Shown: positions 22,901 through 33,500, counted from the stretch's first letter. The stretch: 64,000 nucleotides of DNA from Lepisosteus oculatus (GCF_040954835.1 NC_090697.1:44018788-44082787); one strand, 5' to 3'. Made by a program: numbers and translations. The notes: a model not told the origin generated them from the letters alone.

Positions 22901-25900
22901 AAAACACAGGCTTGCTTGAAGAAGAATAGGATTCTTTGGACTCAGTCTTCCGAGGAAGTACAGAAGTAGAAGTTTATGATATGCATTTCCAATTTGATTT
23001 TTCTTCCTTGATTCATGTCCCAGGGAGTATTTAAGATCTAAGCACAGTTAATTTATAGTTAACAGATTCAATGCTTTGCATGTTTTACATTGATTTTTCC
23101 TGATGTCCTTAGAAATGCATTGATCGTGCGAGATCCCTTTTCTTGAATGTGATTCGTAGACGGGAATCTTCAATTAACAGATTAATTTACTTAACATATT
23201 CAACTTCCAATGATGCCAGCCATTTAAAAAAAATAATTTTCAGAACCCTGTGTTTTTCCTACTGATTTTCAAGGTGAAAAAGCAACCTCCAATTTCTCAG
23301 TGTTAATAGAACACCAGAGCTGAAAATGTCTTCTTGGTGAGGAAATAGTTAACCGCATTTGCAAACAACTAATACTGGTATATTACACATTTAAAGAAAC
23401 ACTCATTAACATTTTCCTACAATAAAAAAACAGTCTATAAATATGTTCAGGTGGGTAGCTGCATCAGCATGCGTAGGCTGCAAAGGAACAAGTAATAGGT
23501 TTATTCCATGCTGAAAAGAGAAGAAAGAAAACACAATGTTTTGGCCATGGAGCCTTCTTCAGGTGTGAGAAAGACAGGGCAGTAAGCAAAGGTAATGTAG
23601 TGGGAGAACAAAAGCTGGGAGAGAGGAGGAGCGAGAGGCGGGGGCAGGGGACAGAAAGATAGGCCAATCAGGAGGTGTGAAGTCAGGATATGTGAAGAGA
23701 GGTGTGAAATGAAACCTACAATGAATAGAGAGAATTTAGAAGGCAATTAGTCTGTCGTTGAGAGAAGGTGTGATCCTAGCTGCAGGATAATTTTAGTTTC
23801 TGTAGTCTTTCTGATGTGGGACTTAGGATAACCATCTTTGAGAATACAGCCGGAGAGATTAGTGTGATCATGGCCATCAGAGATGAAATGAGAAACAATA
23901 GGCTTGGAGAAATCTATAATCTTCACAGCCCTAAAATGTTCTCTGAAGCGGTCTCCGAGTCTCCTTCCCGATTCCCCAATGTAAATGGCTGTGTAATTTA
24001 TTTTATGACAATTATATTGTAACGCAACGGGGGCTCAGGCGGGCGCCCTCGCCGCATTAGGTCGGCCCCATCCCGACTGAGGCTCGAACCCGGGACTCCC
24101 GCGTCTCTCTGCAGCGACCCAGCCCCATGAGCTAAAGAGAGATCTCTGCACAGCCCAGTAGCTGTAGTCCTGCTATCACAGGGAAGGGCGGTGATGTCAC
24201 CTGCTCTGGTACGCCGGCTCTTACACAGTACCTGGCGGCCGTAAGCGTTACACTCTCCCCCGCTTAAATCGCCGTCCCCGGCGAAGGGCTATCCCACCCC
24301 GCTTCTGACACCAATGTAACGCAACGGGGGCTCAGGCGGGCGCCCTTGCCGCATTAGTTCGGCCCCATCCCGACTGGAGGCTCGAACCCGGGACTCCCGC
24401 GTCTCTCTGCAGCGACCTAGCCCCGTTAGGCGATTTAAGCGGGGGAGAGTGTAACGCATACGGCCGACAGGCACTGTGTAAGAGCCGGCGTACCAGAGCA
24501 GGTGATGTCACCGCCCTTCCCTGTGATAGCAGGACTACAGCTACTGGGCTGTAGAGAGATCTCTCTTTAGCTCACGGGGCTAGGTCGCTGCAGAGAGACG
24601 CGGGAGTCCCGGGTTCGAGCCTCAGTCGGGATGGGGCCGACTTAATGCGGCAAGGGCGCCCGCCTGAGCCCCCGTTGCGTTACAATATATAAATGTTCCC
24701 TCCTGAACATATTGAATTAGTTTTAAGAATGAAACAATACTGGATCTTTACTATAGCTACTCCCTACACTGTAAAAATAACACAATTTCTTTACATTTAT
24801 GCACCCAAGATTTACAATTTGACATTATACAATTTCCTACCTTACGTAACATCTGCTACTGTGAATCTTAAGGTTCAGTGTCCATTTTGTTTTTCAGGAT
24901 AATGTAAATTCTAGTAACTTTTTCTTTATAAAGGTGTTTTGAAATGTACTGTAGTTTTCTCCATCATATTACTGTATGTTGCTGGAGATAACTGATAGCT
25001 GTTTTTTGGTCACCCTAGACTTTAAAATAATTGCTCTGCTCATGTTGTAATGCTTTTCGTTACCTGTGATGACCACTTTTGTTTTTCAAGCTACTTTATT
25101 TCCCTCTGTGCCTGTTGATTGTGGTCTGCGGACACAGTTTTTCTTGTAATTTCCTTTTCAACCCCTCCTTGTGAAAGGTACTTGTGGATAAGTGATCATC
25201 ATGCTTTATTTCCTTCACTCTTGCCACAGTAACTTTATTACAATCACATGTACTGTCTGTAGTAAAAAGTCAAATGTACTTTTGTCAGTTTACAAAAATT
25301 ACATTTATTACAAAACAAACATTTCATGTCAGTTCCCATTTCATGTCAGAAGTGTATTAGATACAGTAAATAAGGTTGCTGGAGGTACAAGATGTCATCC
25401 GAGTGATCCAGAGCTGTCCTGAGGGGCCTTAAATGAGTGTGGTGTTAGATATGTACTTGCAGGTGATACAGCGAGCTCTGTTGCAAGGGGGTGGTCAGAA
25501 AAGAGGGCCCCAATGGAGGGATGATCCTGTAGGATGGAAAAGCTGTCTTTAATAGTCCTGGGGATAAAAAGTGTGTTGGGGTGGTGGGTTTATAAATGAA
25601 AAAAATTCACAAATGTCATCACTGAGTAAAAAGACCTGGGTGACTCACCAGCTTCCCCATAAGTGTATTCATATTTTTTGTTATATGCAGCAGTATTATA
25701 ACAAGTAATCAATGATAAAATATCTACACAATTTATGTAATAATGAAAATTGATTGATAATTGATAATTATCTTAATTATAATTGATCTTTGATAATTTG
25801 AGAATTGTTACTGAGGGCACATGGAACAAGCTACCCAGTGATATGGTTGAAGCTGATAGCTCTTTTCTGAAGAAAGCTATCGGCAAAATAAGATCCTTAG

Positions 25901-28900
25901 ATCAACTACTTAATGAGCTACAGTACATGAGTTGAATGGGCACTTCTCGTGGAATCTTTCTTATATTCTTACATTGTTCTAACATTAGCTGCCAAGAACC
26001 TAGATTCAGTAATTTTACAGTATTTCCTTTAATTGCATGCTAGAATTTCATGTAAATGAACTATCTTGGATGATACGCTCTTTTTGTCACAGTTGACGAA
26101 AGTTCCCAGCCTTCCCATCCTGTCAAAGAAGACCGACAATAAGGAAGATTTAAAGTCAAATGTAAATGAAGGCAGACCTACAAGCCATCTCTACTCGGAA
26201 GGAAAGAAACGGGTCAGTTCTTGTTAAAAGTGCTTATATCAAGACATTGGAAAAACACTGTGAGAAAACCCCCCAGAATATATGCTACTTCTAGAACAGA
26301 GTGCATGCTGTTTTTTATCTAAGGTTTGATCTGTTTCATTGTTAAAAGATGGTTAATATATTAGTATTTCCTCTTTTCATGTTTCACATTTAGGAAAGTA
26401 TATGCAGTATCAGCAGCACTTGCACGGAACTTGGAAACTTCGACAAAGCCAGTGTAACGGGCGAGATTGAGCTGTCCATTGCGTATAATTTCAAACTCTC
26501 CTGTTTAGAAATCTCCGTTAGAGCATGTAAAAACCTGGCCTATGGCGATACAAAGAGGAAAAGGTGCAATCCGTAAGTTAACAAGTGTGCAGTTTGCAAA
26601 ATATGTTTTTAAAAGTTTTATTACTATATTCAATCTTGGATCCAGGATTAGGAAAATTAAATCTTGAGTTTAAATTAAGGCTGGAATGAGTAACCTGGAA
26701 GCCTACAGTAAGTGTTGAGTCTACAGAAAAAAGAAAAAGAATCCCCAGAGCCAAAAGAAAGTTCCTGTTTTTGGAAGTAAATGAGTGAATAACATATGAA
26801 ATCGAAGAAATTCCTGTTTAAGTGCTTAGCTTGTAACTACTTATTAGTTTGCAGGTCTTTAAATTAATATAAAATGAAGCACATTATAATTTTCTTGCAC
26901 CTTCAAATGCCTCTTCTGTGATACGCAGGTATGTCAAGATCTACCTTCTTCCAGACAAGTCTCCTCACAGTAAATTGAAGACGGCAGTGAAGAAGAACAC
27001 AGTGGACCCAGTTTTTAATGAGACTTTTAGAGTAAGGAGATTTCCCATTAATAGAGTCATGTAATATGTAGATTGTGTAGTTAAAGTTTGATGAATAGCC
27101 TCATATTTTACTAAAATGTTGTCAAAATCATTAAAATTAGTAAGTTAAGTTGTTCTAGTCATCTTTAGTTTTAATTGCCTTTTGGGAAACATTTTGTTTT
27201 TGTTTTTCAACCACATCATTGTATCTGATGAGTTAAGAGAGGGTCAGGATTGAGGTTAATTTCTAATACCGTCCATTTCCTCTCTTCTATATATATATAC
27301 ACACACATATATCTCTTTCACCTTCTGGACATCCCTTTGAACGTCCCTTTTCCCCCACTTCCCCTCTATACCATTGCAGCCACTCCCTGGATCATTTTTC
27401 ACAAATATGAGGCATTTCTTCAGCCTTGTCCTTATGGTCAGGCTGCCATTTTGTCAGCTAGGAAAGAAACCAAATACACATACAGTATGGAATTCTTCGT
27501 CACCCTCAGTCATTAAACCAGACCCCTCTATTTACCGTTACCGAGATCTCACACAGAGCTGAAATCATTCAGATCATTTGTTTCATTTATAATGTTCTGG
27601 TTGCAGAAATATACAACACCATTCATCAGATATAAAAGGTGAGAAAAGCATCATCATGGTAAGAATTCGCTATGCCCAGTTAGAATTGCCTCATTTCTAT
27701 TTGTTGTCTGACAAATTCTTTTTCACCTCCTGTGACTTAAAACAGTACAACATAGAGCGTTCCCAACTGGAAACAAGAACTCTACAGGCTTCCCTCTGGC
27801 ACTCTGGAACACTGAAGCGCAAAGTATTCCTGGGAGAGGTCCTCATCTCTCTGGATTGCTGGAAATTCGAGGACAACTCCACTCAATCCCACATCTGGTA
27901 CCAGCTCAGTTCCAAGGTAACCCCGAATACTTAACTTTGCTTTCACACCATAATACAGACCACCACACCACTTTTCTCACTCCTCATTTCATTACTCAGC
28001 TTAATACAACAATTTGTTGTGGAATAGTGACCTAAAAGTAATGGTTTTGTTATCACTGTGCCTTGTTTTACTACTTTTGCACAAACTACAGTTGTCCCCG
28101 AGTACACTGGACTTGATTTTGCAATTAGGAAGATAATGCGTCTACATATTAGCTTCTTTTAAATGAAATAGCTCTTTTATGAAAAAGCTCAGAGAATATT
28201 TGAGTACCTCACATTAGCTATAAATCCCTAAGCTCTGCTGGTATTTATTCTTTCTTTAAATGTGTGCCTTAGTGGTTCAGATTGCAGTTCTGGAGGTCTG
28301 TAGGTAACCATGCACTACCTAATTATTGGAATAACTGAATTAGTACTTTTACTCAGTTCTTAAGGAGCTTGAGTTACAAAGAAACCTATAACAACTGCTG
28401 GATTGCAGTTGTCTAGGAATGGAGCTGTACACTTTTTTATAATCCTTTCTCTGAATAGGATAAATAAATATATTTACAGTGTTTTAAACTACTGAGACGT
28501 TTAAAGGGCACTACATAGTTAGGAAAAACAAAACAGATGTTTTCTATTAATTGTTTTTGGATAATATTTGATTATACAATATCAATAAATCTATTATTTA
28601 CAATTCACAATTTTTCACAGACCACTTTACAAAATGATATTGCAGTTGACTCCTCTGTGCCTGCATAGTACAACACAGTTGACCGTGTGGGCACAGACTA
28701 AAGAAAAACAAAAACTCCTAGGGGACTTTAATAAACCTCTGGGTTTCCCAGGCCTGATCATTACTCCCCTTTACAGGTATCGAGATTGTGATGCATTATT
28801 TGAACAAATTAGGGCTTCTTCTAATCACCAGGGAAGAGCCAAACCGCTAACCTTTACGTCCCTACCATAGCTCTATATCAAAACCCTGATAATTAGTTCA

Positions 28901-30515
28901 TTTCAGTGTTAGTACTGTAATATCACTTACAGTATATAGTGTGAAAAGTCCACTGTTCATTTGATTACATTTAGCCCCAACCTAAAATCACTTCCTCATT
29001 TGCTATCTATTTTAATAAGTATAATCATTACCCAGCTTCCTCTGAATTTTGTTGAAGACATAAACCGCTACAGCTCAGAGAAGATCCTGCTTCTTTTAGA
29101 TCTGATTACTTGGTTAAAGTGGTTATCTCTGACCAGCCTGACAGGTATGAAGAATGTGTTCCAGAGCAATACAACGGAGAACTCATGATAAAAGTCAAGT
29201 TCAGTTCACTGCCACAAGGCTCTGGCATACACTTTGGAAAGGAAGGTAAATTATGAAATTATTTCTTACTTCAGACTAACAGTGTCATTGCAAACTGGTG
29301 TATTTTAAAATATCTGGTCAAGTATCAGTTTAAATAATAGAAGGCTGAAATAACATAAGAAGAAAGTGTTTTTTTTAAATGTTTAGAACATTTTAAGATT
29401 ATATAAAGATTAAGAAGCTATATATATATATCTTTTGTTGACAGATGTTTCTTTTAGAACTGCACATAACCTTGGGTAATTTTAGCACTGTAATGATTAT
29501 TCACTTCCTGTCCGATATCTGCAGTTTTCATTAAGTGATTACTTTGAAGTTGGCCTAAGCAGCAAAACTTAATTCAAGAGATTTTTTATAGTCAATTTAC
29601 AAATATACAGTAGTACAATAATAGCTTTTGTAATGGGAAATCAGCATTGTTGTCATCTTTTTAAACTGGAGCCTCCAAATTTTAGTCAACTTGACTTTAT
29701 CACTGTGAGCCCCTTAAAGCCACATAGCACGAGGACAACACATGCTTTCCTTTGTAACATTACACTTGGCAGAAGCATCTGCTATTTTGTCCATTGCAAT
29801 TCCCTCAATGCCTGTAGGTGGTAGGTTAGGATCGACTGGTGGAGATATGCAGTTCTCCTTGACAGTACTGCAAGATCACAATCACTTAAATTGGTCATTT
29901 TTGTGCAGAAATCCAGGAACAAGCTAACACTCTCAATTGCATAACCCTGGCACAACTTGCCCAACATTTTATGCTGCCTCTTAGACAATCCTTGTTACAG
30001 TTAACTAGTAAAATAGCCCATACTCCAAACAGCAATGGTGCAACCGTGAGAGTGTGTCTATCAGGGGTTTAATCTGATCACTCTCTTTACACACAGAAAA
30101 CCAAATTCAGATGACCGATCTCGGTCAGCTGAGCGTTCTTATAATTGGAGCCAAAAACCTCCCTTCCTTGAGGCCAGATGGGACAGTCAACTCATTTGTC
30201 AAAGGGTAAAAAATATCATATAATACTTGCTGAGCTTTTGTGGTATGTCTTTTATGGTTTGATAAGAGGAGTGACTTCCTGTTGACAACATGTGGTGGTT
30301 GATGTGCAGGTGTCTCATTCTGCCGGGAGGAAGAGAGATAAAACAGAAAACCCCTTTATCGAAGAGGAAGGCCTGCCCCCAGTGGAATCACCCAATGGTA
30401 TTCAGTGGTATTTACCAGGCTGAGGTCATGGACTCCAGCCTGGAGCTCTCTGTCTGGGATAGTGCTCCGTTTGGCCGCCCTGATCGTTTCCTGGGGGGAG
30501 TCCGATTAGAGAAAG
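16869..30515 (+). CDS. SYTL3: Synaptotagmin-like protein 3 (Slp3), all but the last exon
   Basis: Fourteen exons join in frame to 566 residues: 16869-16966, 18364-18579, 18815-18882, 20543-20594, 21201-21273, 21843-21915, 22325-22446, 26093-26212, 26394-26572, 26929-27031, 27746-27916, 29137-29245, 30097-30205, 30310-30515. The N-terminal Rab27-binding domain has helix LSFLKELEREKVLEVL, a zinc finger with Cys pairs near residues 59/62, 76/79, 84/87 and 98/101, then SGEWFLEERAKKFP. A Ser/Pro-rich linker leads to C2A (about 290-425) and C2B (about 450 on). From family knowledge, Slp proteins link Rab27 on secretory vesicles to the plasma membrane through their C2 domains. The ATG is the only one before the conserved helix. 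Convergence with EZR supports SYTL3 over other SYTL members. The last roughly 50 residues of C2B were not found. Confidence 0.92.
16967..18363. other. SYTL3 intron 1, nothing recognised
   Basis: AT-rich intron between two secure exons. No repeat or RNA gene recognised. Confidence 0.5.
18364..18579 (+). CDS. SYTL3: SYTL3 zinc-finger exon
   Basis: Encodes the FYVE-type zinc finger: CARCQRPLG, CGAVCKGCSHRICSKC and VWKCTVC supply the cysteine pairs. Flanked by CCAG and GTGAGC. GC content is clearly above the surrounding intron. Confidence 0.93.
18815..18882 (+). CDS. SYTL3: SYTL3 exon 3 (end of Rab27-binding domain)
   Basis: Encodes VKIRSGEWFLEERAKKFP, the conserved second Slp homology motif. 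Flanked by TGCAG and GTTTGT. Confidence 0.92.
19205..19440 (-). repeat. V-SINE-like SINE fragment, minus orientation
   Basis: CATCCATCCATTTTCTAACC (reversed tail), CCAGTCCATTGCAGGGCA, (CA)n, CAGCAGGGCCAATTTTCC, then CTTCGGACTGTAGGAGGAAA and CATGAGGAGAACATTCAAAC. Truncated before the tRNA-like head. In SYTL3 intron 3. Confidence 0.68.
20543..20594 (+). CDS. SYTL3: SYTL3 exon 4 (linker)
   Basis: Encodes DKQETVGEKLLKSYQRL. Flanked by CTCGCAG and GTAAGT, with phases that match both neighbours. Confidence 0.8.
21201..21273 (+). CDS. SYTL3: SYTL3 exon 5 (proline-rich linker)
   Basis: Encodes NISIVPPTPPPFLEDTS. Acceptor is a T-run followed by CAG, donor GTAAGA; ends in phase 0. Confidence 0.8.
21843..21915 (+). 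CDS. SYTL3: SYTL3 exon 6 (linker)
   Basis: Encodes GFTRSVENLFLSLTTHMK. Flanked by TTGCAG and GTAAGA. Confidence 0.8.
22325..22446 (+). CDS. SYTL3: SYTL3 exon 7 (linker)
   Basis: Encodes DVTVDRSLLTADYGE and the basic, possibly phosphorylatable RKERRSLSDP. Flanked by TTCAG and GTAAGA. The RRSLS motif has the pattern of a basophilic kinase site (inference). Confidence 0.82.
23532..23565 (-). ncRNA. Degraded hammerhead-ribozyme-like core in Penelope tail
   Basis: On minus: CTGAAGA, a short GGC/GCC hairpin, then AAAAC. This follows the CUGANGA - stem II - GAAA hammerhead layout known from Penelope-like elements, but the first core G of GAAA is A, so activity is doubtful. Confidence 0.35.
23747..24018 (-). 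pseudogene. GIY-YIG endonuclease fragment of a Penelope-like element
   Basis: Conceptual translation on the minus strand gives CHKINYTAIYIGESGRRLGD, RFREHFRAVK, KPIVSHFISDGHDH, then ETKIILQLGSHLLSTTD and stop at 23747-23749. AIYIGESGRRLxDRFREH is the typical GIY-YIG signature of Penelope-like retroelements (catalytic Tyr, Gly and Arg retained). Removing one copy of the ATAT duplication restores the upstream frame across the LTR insertion (…FIYNCHK). No complete reading frame remains. Confidence 0.8.
24018..24684. mobile_element. Palindromic LTR-retroelement composite (TRIM-like)
   Basis: The 667-bp insertion is bounded by ATAT duplications (24014-24017, 24685-24688). Its parts are a complete 235-bp LTR on minus (24018-24252), a 62-bp interior (24253-24314), a truncated second minus LTR (24315-about 24425), then a short polypurine segment and a complete 235-bp LTR on plus (24450-24684). 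LTR ends are TGTAACGC and GCGTTACA. Read on minus, the interior starts TTGGTGTCAGAAGCGGGG (primer-site-like) and ends AAGCGGGGGAGAG (polypurine tract). The outer arms 24018-24273 and 24429-24684 are inverted repeats of 256 bp around a 155-bp centre. No coding sequence. Confidence 0.75.
24566..24640 (+). other. tRNA-like A/B-box segment inside the LTR
   Basis: TAGCTCACGGGG at 24568-24579 resembles a pol III A box. GGTTCGAGCC at 24612-24621 matches the B-box consensus, and the spacing is tRNA-like. The same pair lies reversed in the minus LTR. The T-stem pairs only partly (CCGGG with CTCAG) and there is no proper acceptor stem, so this is tRNA-derived or tRNA-mimicking, not a tRNA gene. Confidence 0.5.
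25800..25975 (+). repeat. Short dispersed repeat (GGAACAAGCTACCCAG type)
   Basis: CACATGGAACAAGCTACCCA, GGTTGAAGCTGATAGC, a degraded GATCAACTACTTAA, TTGAATGGGCACTTCTCGTG and a TTCTTATATTCTTAC tail form the pattern of a common dispersed repeat of fish genomes with TTCTTA tails. I cannot name the family with certainty. Confidence 0.5.
26093..26212 (+). CDS. SYTL3: SYTL3 exon 8 (linker before C2A)
   Basis: Encodes LTKVPSLPILSKKTDNKEDL and continues to SEGKKR. 120 bp, phase 0 at both ends. Flanked by CACAG and GTCAGT. Confidence 0.8.
26394..26572 (+). CDS. SYTL3: SYTL3 exon 9 (start of C2A)
   Basis: Encodes VTGEIELSIAYNFKLSCLEI and VRACKNLAYGD, the first strands and loop 1 of C2A. Flanked by TTTAG and GTAAGT. 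Confidence 0.93.
26929..27031 (+). CDS. SYTL3: SYTL3 exon 10 (C2A middle)
   Basis: Encodes YVKIYLLPDKSPHSKLKT and DPVFNETF, the classic C2 'NPVFNE'-type motif. Flanked by CGCAG and GTAAGG. Confidence 0.93.
27746..27916 (+). CDS. SYTL3: SYTL3 exon 11 (C2A end)
   Basis: Encodes YNIERSQLETRTLQASLWHS, then FLGEVLISLDCW and WYQLSSK. It joins directly to exon 10 in phase 0 as ETF-R-YNIERS. Confidence 0.93.
29137..29245 (+). CDS. SYTL3: SYTL3 exon 12 (start of C2B)
   Basis: Encodes PEQYNGELMIKVKFSSLPQ, the first C2B strand. Acceptor GACCAG at 29131-29136 gives the frame; donor GTAAAT. Confidence 0.82.
30097..30205 (+). CDS. SYTL3: SYTL3 exon 13 (C2B)
   Basis: Encodes LGQLSVLIIGAKNLPSLRPD and NSFVKG. 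Flanked by CACAG and GTAAAA. Confidence 0.9.
30310..30515 (+). CDS. SYTL3: SYTL3 exon 14 (C2B), last one found
   Basis: Encodes CLILPGGREIKQKTPLSKRK, WNHPMVFSGIY, LELSVWDSAPFGRPDRFLGG and VRLEK, then donor GTAACT. Read-through would stop after five more codons at 30527-30529. The next exon (the conserved W-M-D-S / L-W segment of C2B) is not recognised downstream. Confidence 0.9.
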
Positions 30516-33500
30516 GTAACTTTGGATAACCTGTCATTCCCTGACCGCAGATAAAGATTACATATTCAAAAACCCAACTACCCAGAGTTAGAAGTTAGAC
30601 TAGCACTTAAGACAACACTGGAATCTCAAAAACATGTCTGACCTAAATATCCACACTTTTTTTAATGCAAGTACATTGTGGGGCCGTGACTTTGCTTATG
30701 AGCAGTTCTGGTCTTGAATCATCTAACATTCTTAAAGCAGACAAAATTGTTGAAATCCAAGATTGTAAAGGCAATAAAGTAGAAACACATAATGACTAGT
30801 GTTTTCTACCGTTATGCATTCTGCTGTACGAAACCAGTTACATATATGAAACATTATGATAATGCTGGCAATAATATTGGGAGCATAAAGACACTGTACA
30901 AATGAAACATTTATTTTTCCTTATTTTTAAATGCTGTTCCAGAAAGGTTAAAGTGTTTCCTGAGACCGCTATCTTTAACAAAATATGACTTGCTCAGACA
31001 GAATGTTGTGCTGTCTCATTTTATTTACAGCTTTATTACTATCTAGCTTTTGTAGTTAGTTATTGATCCAAGGATCCCATCCAGCCATTCCTTGACAGAA
31101 ACGGCTGTTGTTGTTGAATTATAGCATATTAACACTAATGGTTTCACCTAAAGTGATTGAAACAGATGTAATACATTCTGTTCACCTTTGGTTACATTTA
31201 ATTGCAACACTGTTAGAACGAGAGGTAGTTTGTTAGATAAGTGTTTTATCACCTTACTTTGCAAGCTTCTGTGAAAAACCTTCTCAGGATGTTGTGGGTA
31301 AATGTTGACGCGATATTTTCCTTCAGCAGATACTGCAGGCATGTCTTTTTCTTCTGGGCTGCCTTGGCAACAGTTACTGAGGAGACCCAACACTTGGCAT
31401 GACTTCACCTTGATCATTCAGCCTAATGCGAACATGACAAAGATGTAATTCATTTTTCCACCAGCCTTTTCCCTCCCAAGGACAGTCACCCAAGCTTGCA
31501 TTTTGGACTCCATATGCAAAGTATTGGCTGACCAGCACAGAATTTAAAGAAATAAAATGTTTTGTAAATTTGTCCTGAAATGTAATGAAATTGAGATATT
31601 ATACATCTGTAAATTTGTACATTCAGAAGAATGTATGAATTGTGTTTCATCATATATTTTCTTTCCCAGTGTTGAATGTAATATGTTGGTCAACTTGCTA
31701 TGTAACGCCCAAGATTATTTCAGAGTGTATTCTGCATTTTAGGCCATTTTTATTTTATTTAAAGCGTGAATGTTTTTAGTCTACTTCAAAATAACTTTTC
31801 TTCCTTCAGGAAAAAATTAAGGAAATTCTTCAACAGAGCTCATAAAATAAGTTTTTGAAAGTTTGAGGATTTGGGGATAGTGTGTTTTCCAGTAGTGTCA
31901 ACTTCTTGGAAAAAGAGATCTAGATCAGTTTTAATTTGTTCTGCATTACAATTATATAACATAACTGTAACACCACAGTATAGAACATTTCTTATGAGTA
32001 TGAATACTTCTGGACAAAATAACTGATCCTATATAGAGAGAAAGGAAAATACTTGGCCAAATACGCCTCTATTTTCAAACAATTCTGATTGGAATTTAAG
32101 GGTTCACAGTTTTGTTGAGTCGTATCAGCCTTTTAACGAGGAATCGGATGGAAAACTCACATTGTCTTCTCCTTTGACTCTGGCTTTTGTTTGACAGCAT
32201 TTCCTTCAACCCATGGTTGTATTAATAAATCAAGTTTAAGGATGTTTAGTCAATGAAAATGTATATATACCCAAACTTTTGAAACGAGGATTGGGGGACC
32301 ACTGCGGTCTGCGCTTTTATACTATAGCATACTATAAATCGCAGGGTTCCTTTTTGCTGTTCAGAACTTACTGGAAGCTGCCTTGAGAAACTCTGAGTGA
32401 TGGAGGATTCAGGAGACTATCAGGAATTCATCCGTTTCAGTTCCCTCAGTGAAATAGAGGACTGAAGAGTTGTATGGGAGAAGAGGAACTGAAGATCTTT
32501 GGGGACTAATCTCTGTGAAGGACTGTTTTTTGGGACTGAGTAGGCTTCTCTGAAAGGGGACCACCAATACATCTTAGAAGCCTGAGGAGTTCCAAAAGCC
32601 AGCAGTGGCAAATCACTGAAATGTGCATTCCTAAAGCGATATACTGGCTCAGGGCAACAGGTTGTGCCAGTATTCATCACACTCTGGAACTCTGGATATA
32701 TAAGATATTAATTGCAAAAAAGGGCTAGGTTCTGTGGACAAAGGTATTCACATAATTACTCTACAAACCACTTCCTGGAAATTTCCAGTAAGTTTCCCAA
32801 GTCAAACACAAAAGCCAAGGATGGTCTAAAACATGGAAAATACAACGCAGACTGAAAAATCCTGTATTTAATTCTGATGCATACCAGCCAGATGAAATTC
32901 CTCAAGCAATTATTAGAAGAAGCTAGACAGATAATGCAGACCAACCTAGGGGCAAGTGTACATGCAGATGGAAATTGCAATTTTTTTTTTAACTTAATAT
33001 AGGACATATACTGTAGTTCATGGATGTAAATTGAATTAATAGGGGATAAAACGTTCCCCGCTGTAGGAAAGATTGTTTTAGTTTCTTTTAAAGGTAATTT
33101 AAAGAGCACTGGAGAAAAGGCTGTTTAGAATAATGAGATAGCCAAAAACGGCAAACTGCAAGGAATATTAGTATTTCATTTTAAAATATGTGGAAACAAG
33201 TATATTGTGAAACTAGAAGCGCTACATTTGCTAACATCCCGAGTTACTAATGGCATGCTAAAGGAAAGGTCTAAGATTTGCACAATCCACAACAGAAACG
33301 CTATTGTATTTAAGCATTTTTAATGTAGTAGTAAGAATGTGAATGCAAACATTTCAATTTTTGAAAAACCAAATTCGTGTTAATTTAATTTCAAAGTGCA
33401 GATAACCTTGATGGTGCAGAGAGATTTGACGGTCCTGTTTCCAGTTTCAGAGTTTTGAAATATTCCTGCTGATGACCACAAATGACTCATCAAAACCTCA

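Larger units (their letters stand above)
23440..24745 (-). mobile_element. Penelope-like retroelement, 5'-truncated, split by an LTR composite
   Basis: On the minus strand the element runs from about 24745 to 24689, is interrupted by the LTR composite (24018-24684 plus target duplication), and continues from 24017 to about 23440. It encodes the C-terminal GIY-YIG endonuclease region, then a 3' tail ending GCATGCTGATGCAGCTACC and CACCTGAAC. The tail shares GGAACAAGTAATAGGTTTAT with copies at 35.7 kb and 3.6 kb. Reverse-transcriptase motifs are absent, so this is a truncated copy. Confidence 0.75.
22447..26092. other. SYTL3 intron 7, host of nested retroelements
   Basis: This 3.6-kb intron carries the Penelope-like element, the LTR composite and a further short repeat at 25.8 kb. 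The rest (22447-23439 and 24750-25799) holds nothing I recognise. Confidence 0.6.

Noticed and set aside
24289-24474. 61-codon minus-strand frame in the GC-rich palindrome
   Set aside because: Lies in non-coding LTR sequence; composition explains the lack of stops.
24568-24621. Genuine tRNA gene
   Set aside because: A and B boxes are present, but the acceptor stem and a clean anticodon arm are missing and the sequence lies inside an LTR.
27607-27638. Possible SYTL3 mini-exon (AAATATACAACACCATTCAT) between acceptor GCAG and donor GTGAGA
   Set aside because: Exon 10 joins exon 11 directly in phase 0 and gives the conserved C2A sequence; inserting this piece breaks the phase.
32420-32680. 86-codon minus-strand frame
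   Set aside because: No recognisable protein, no CpG or splice support, and no polyadenylation or start context.
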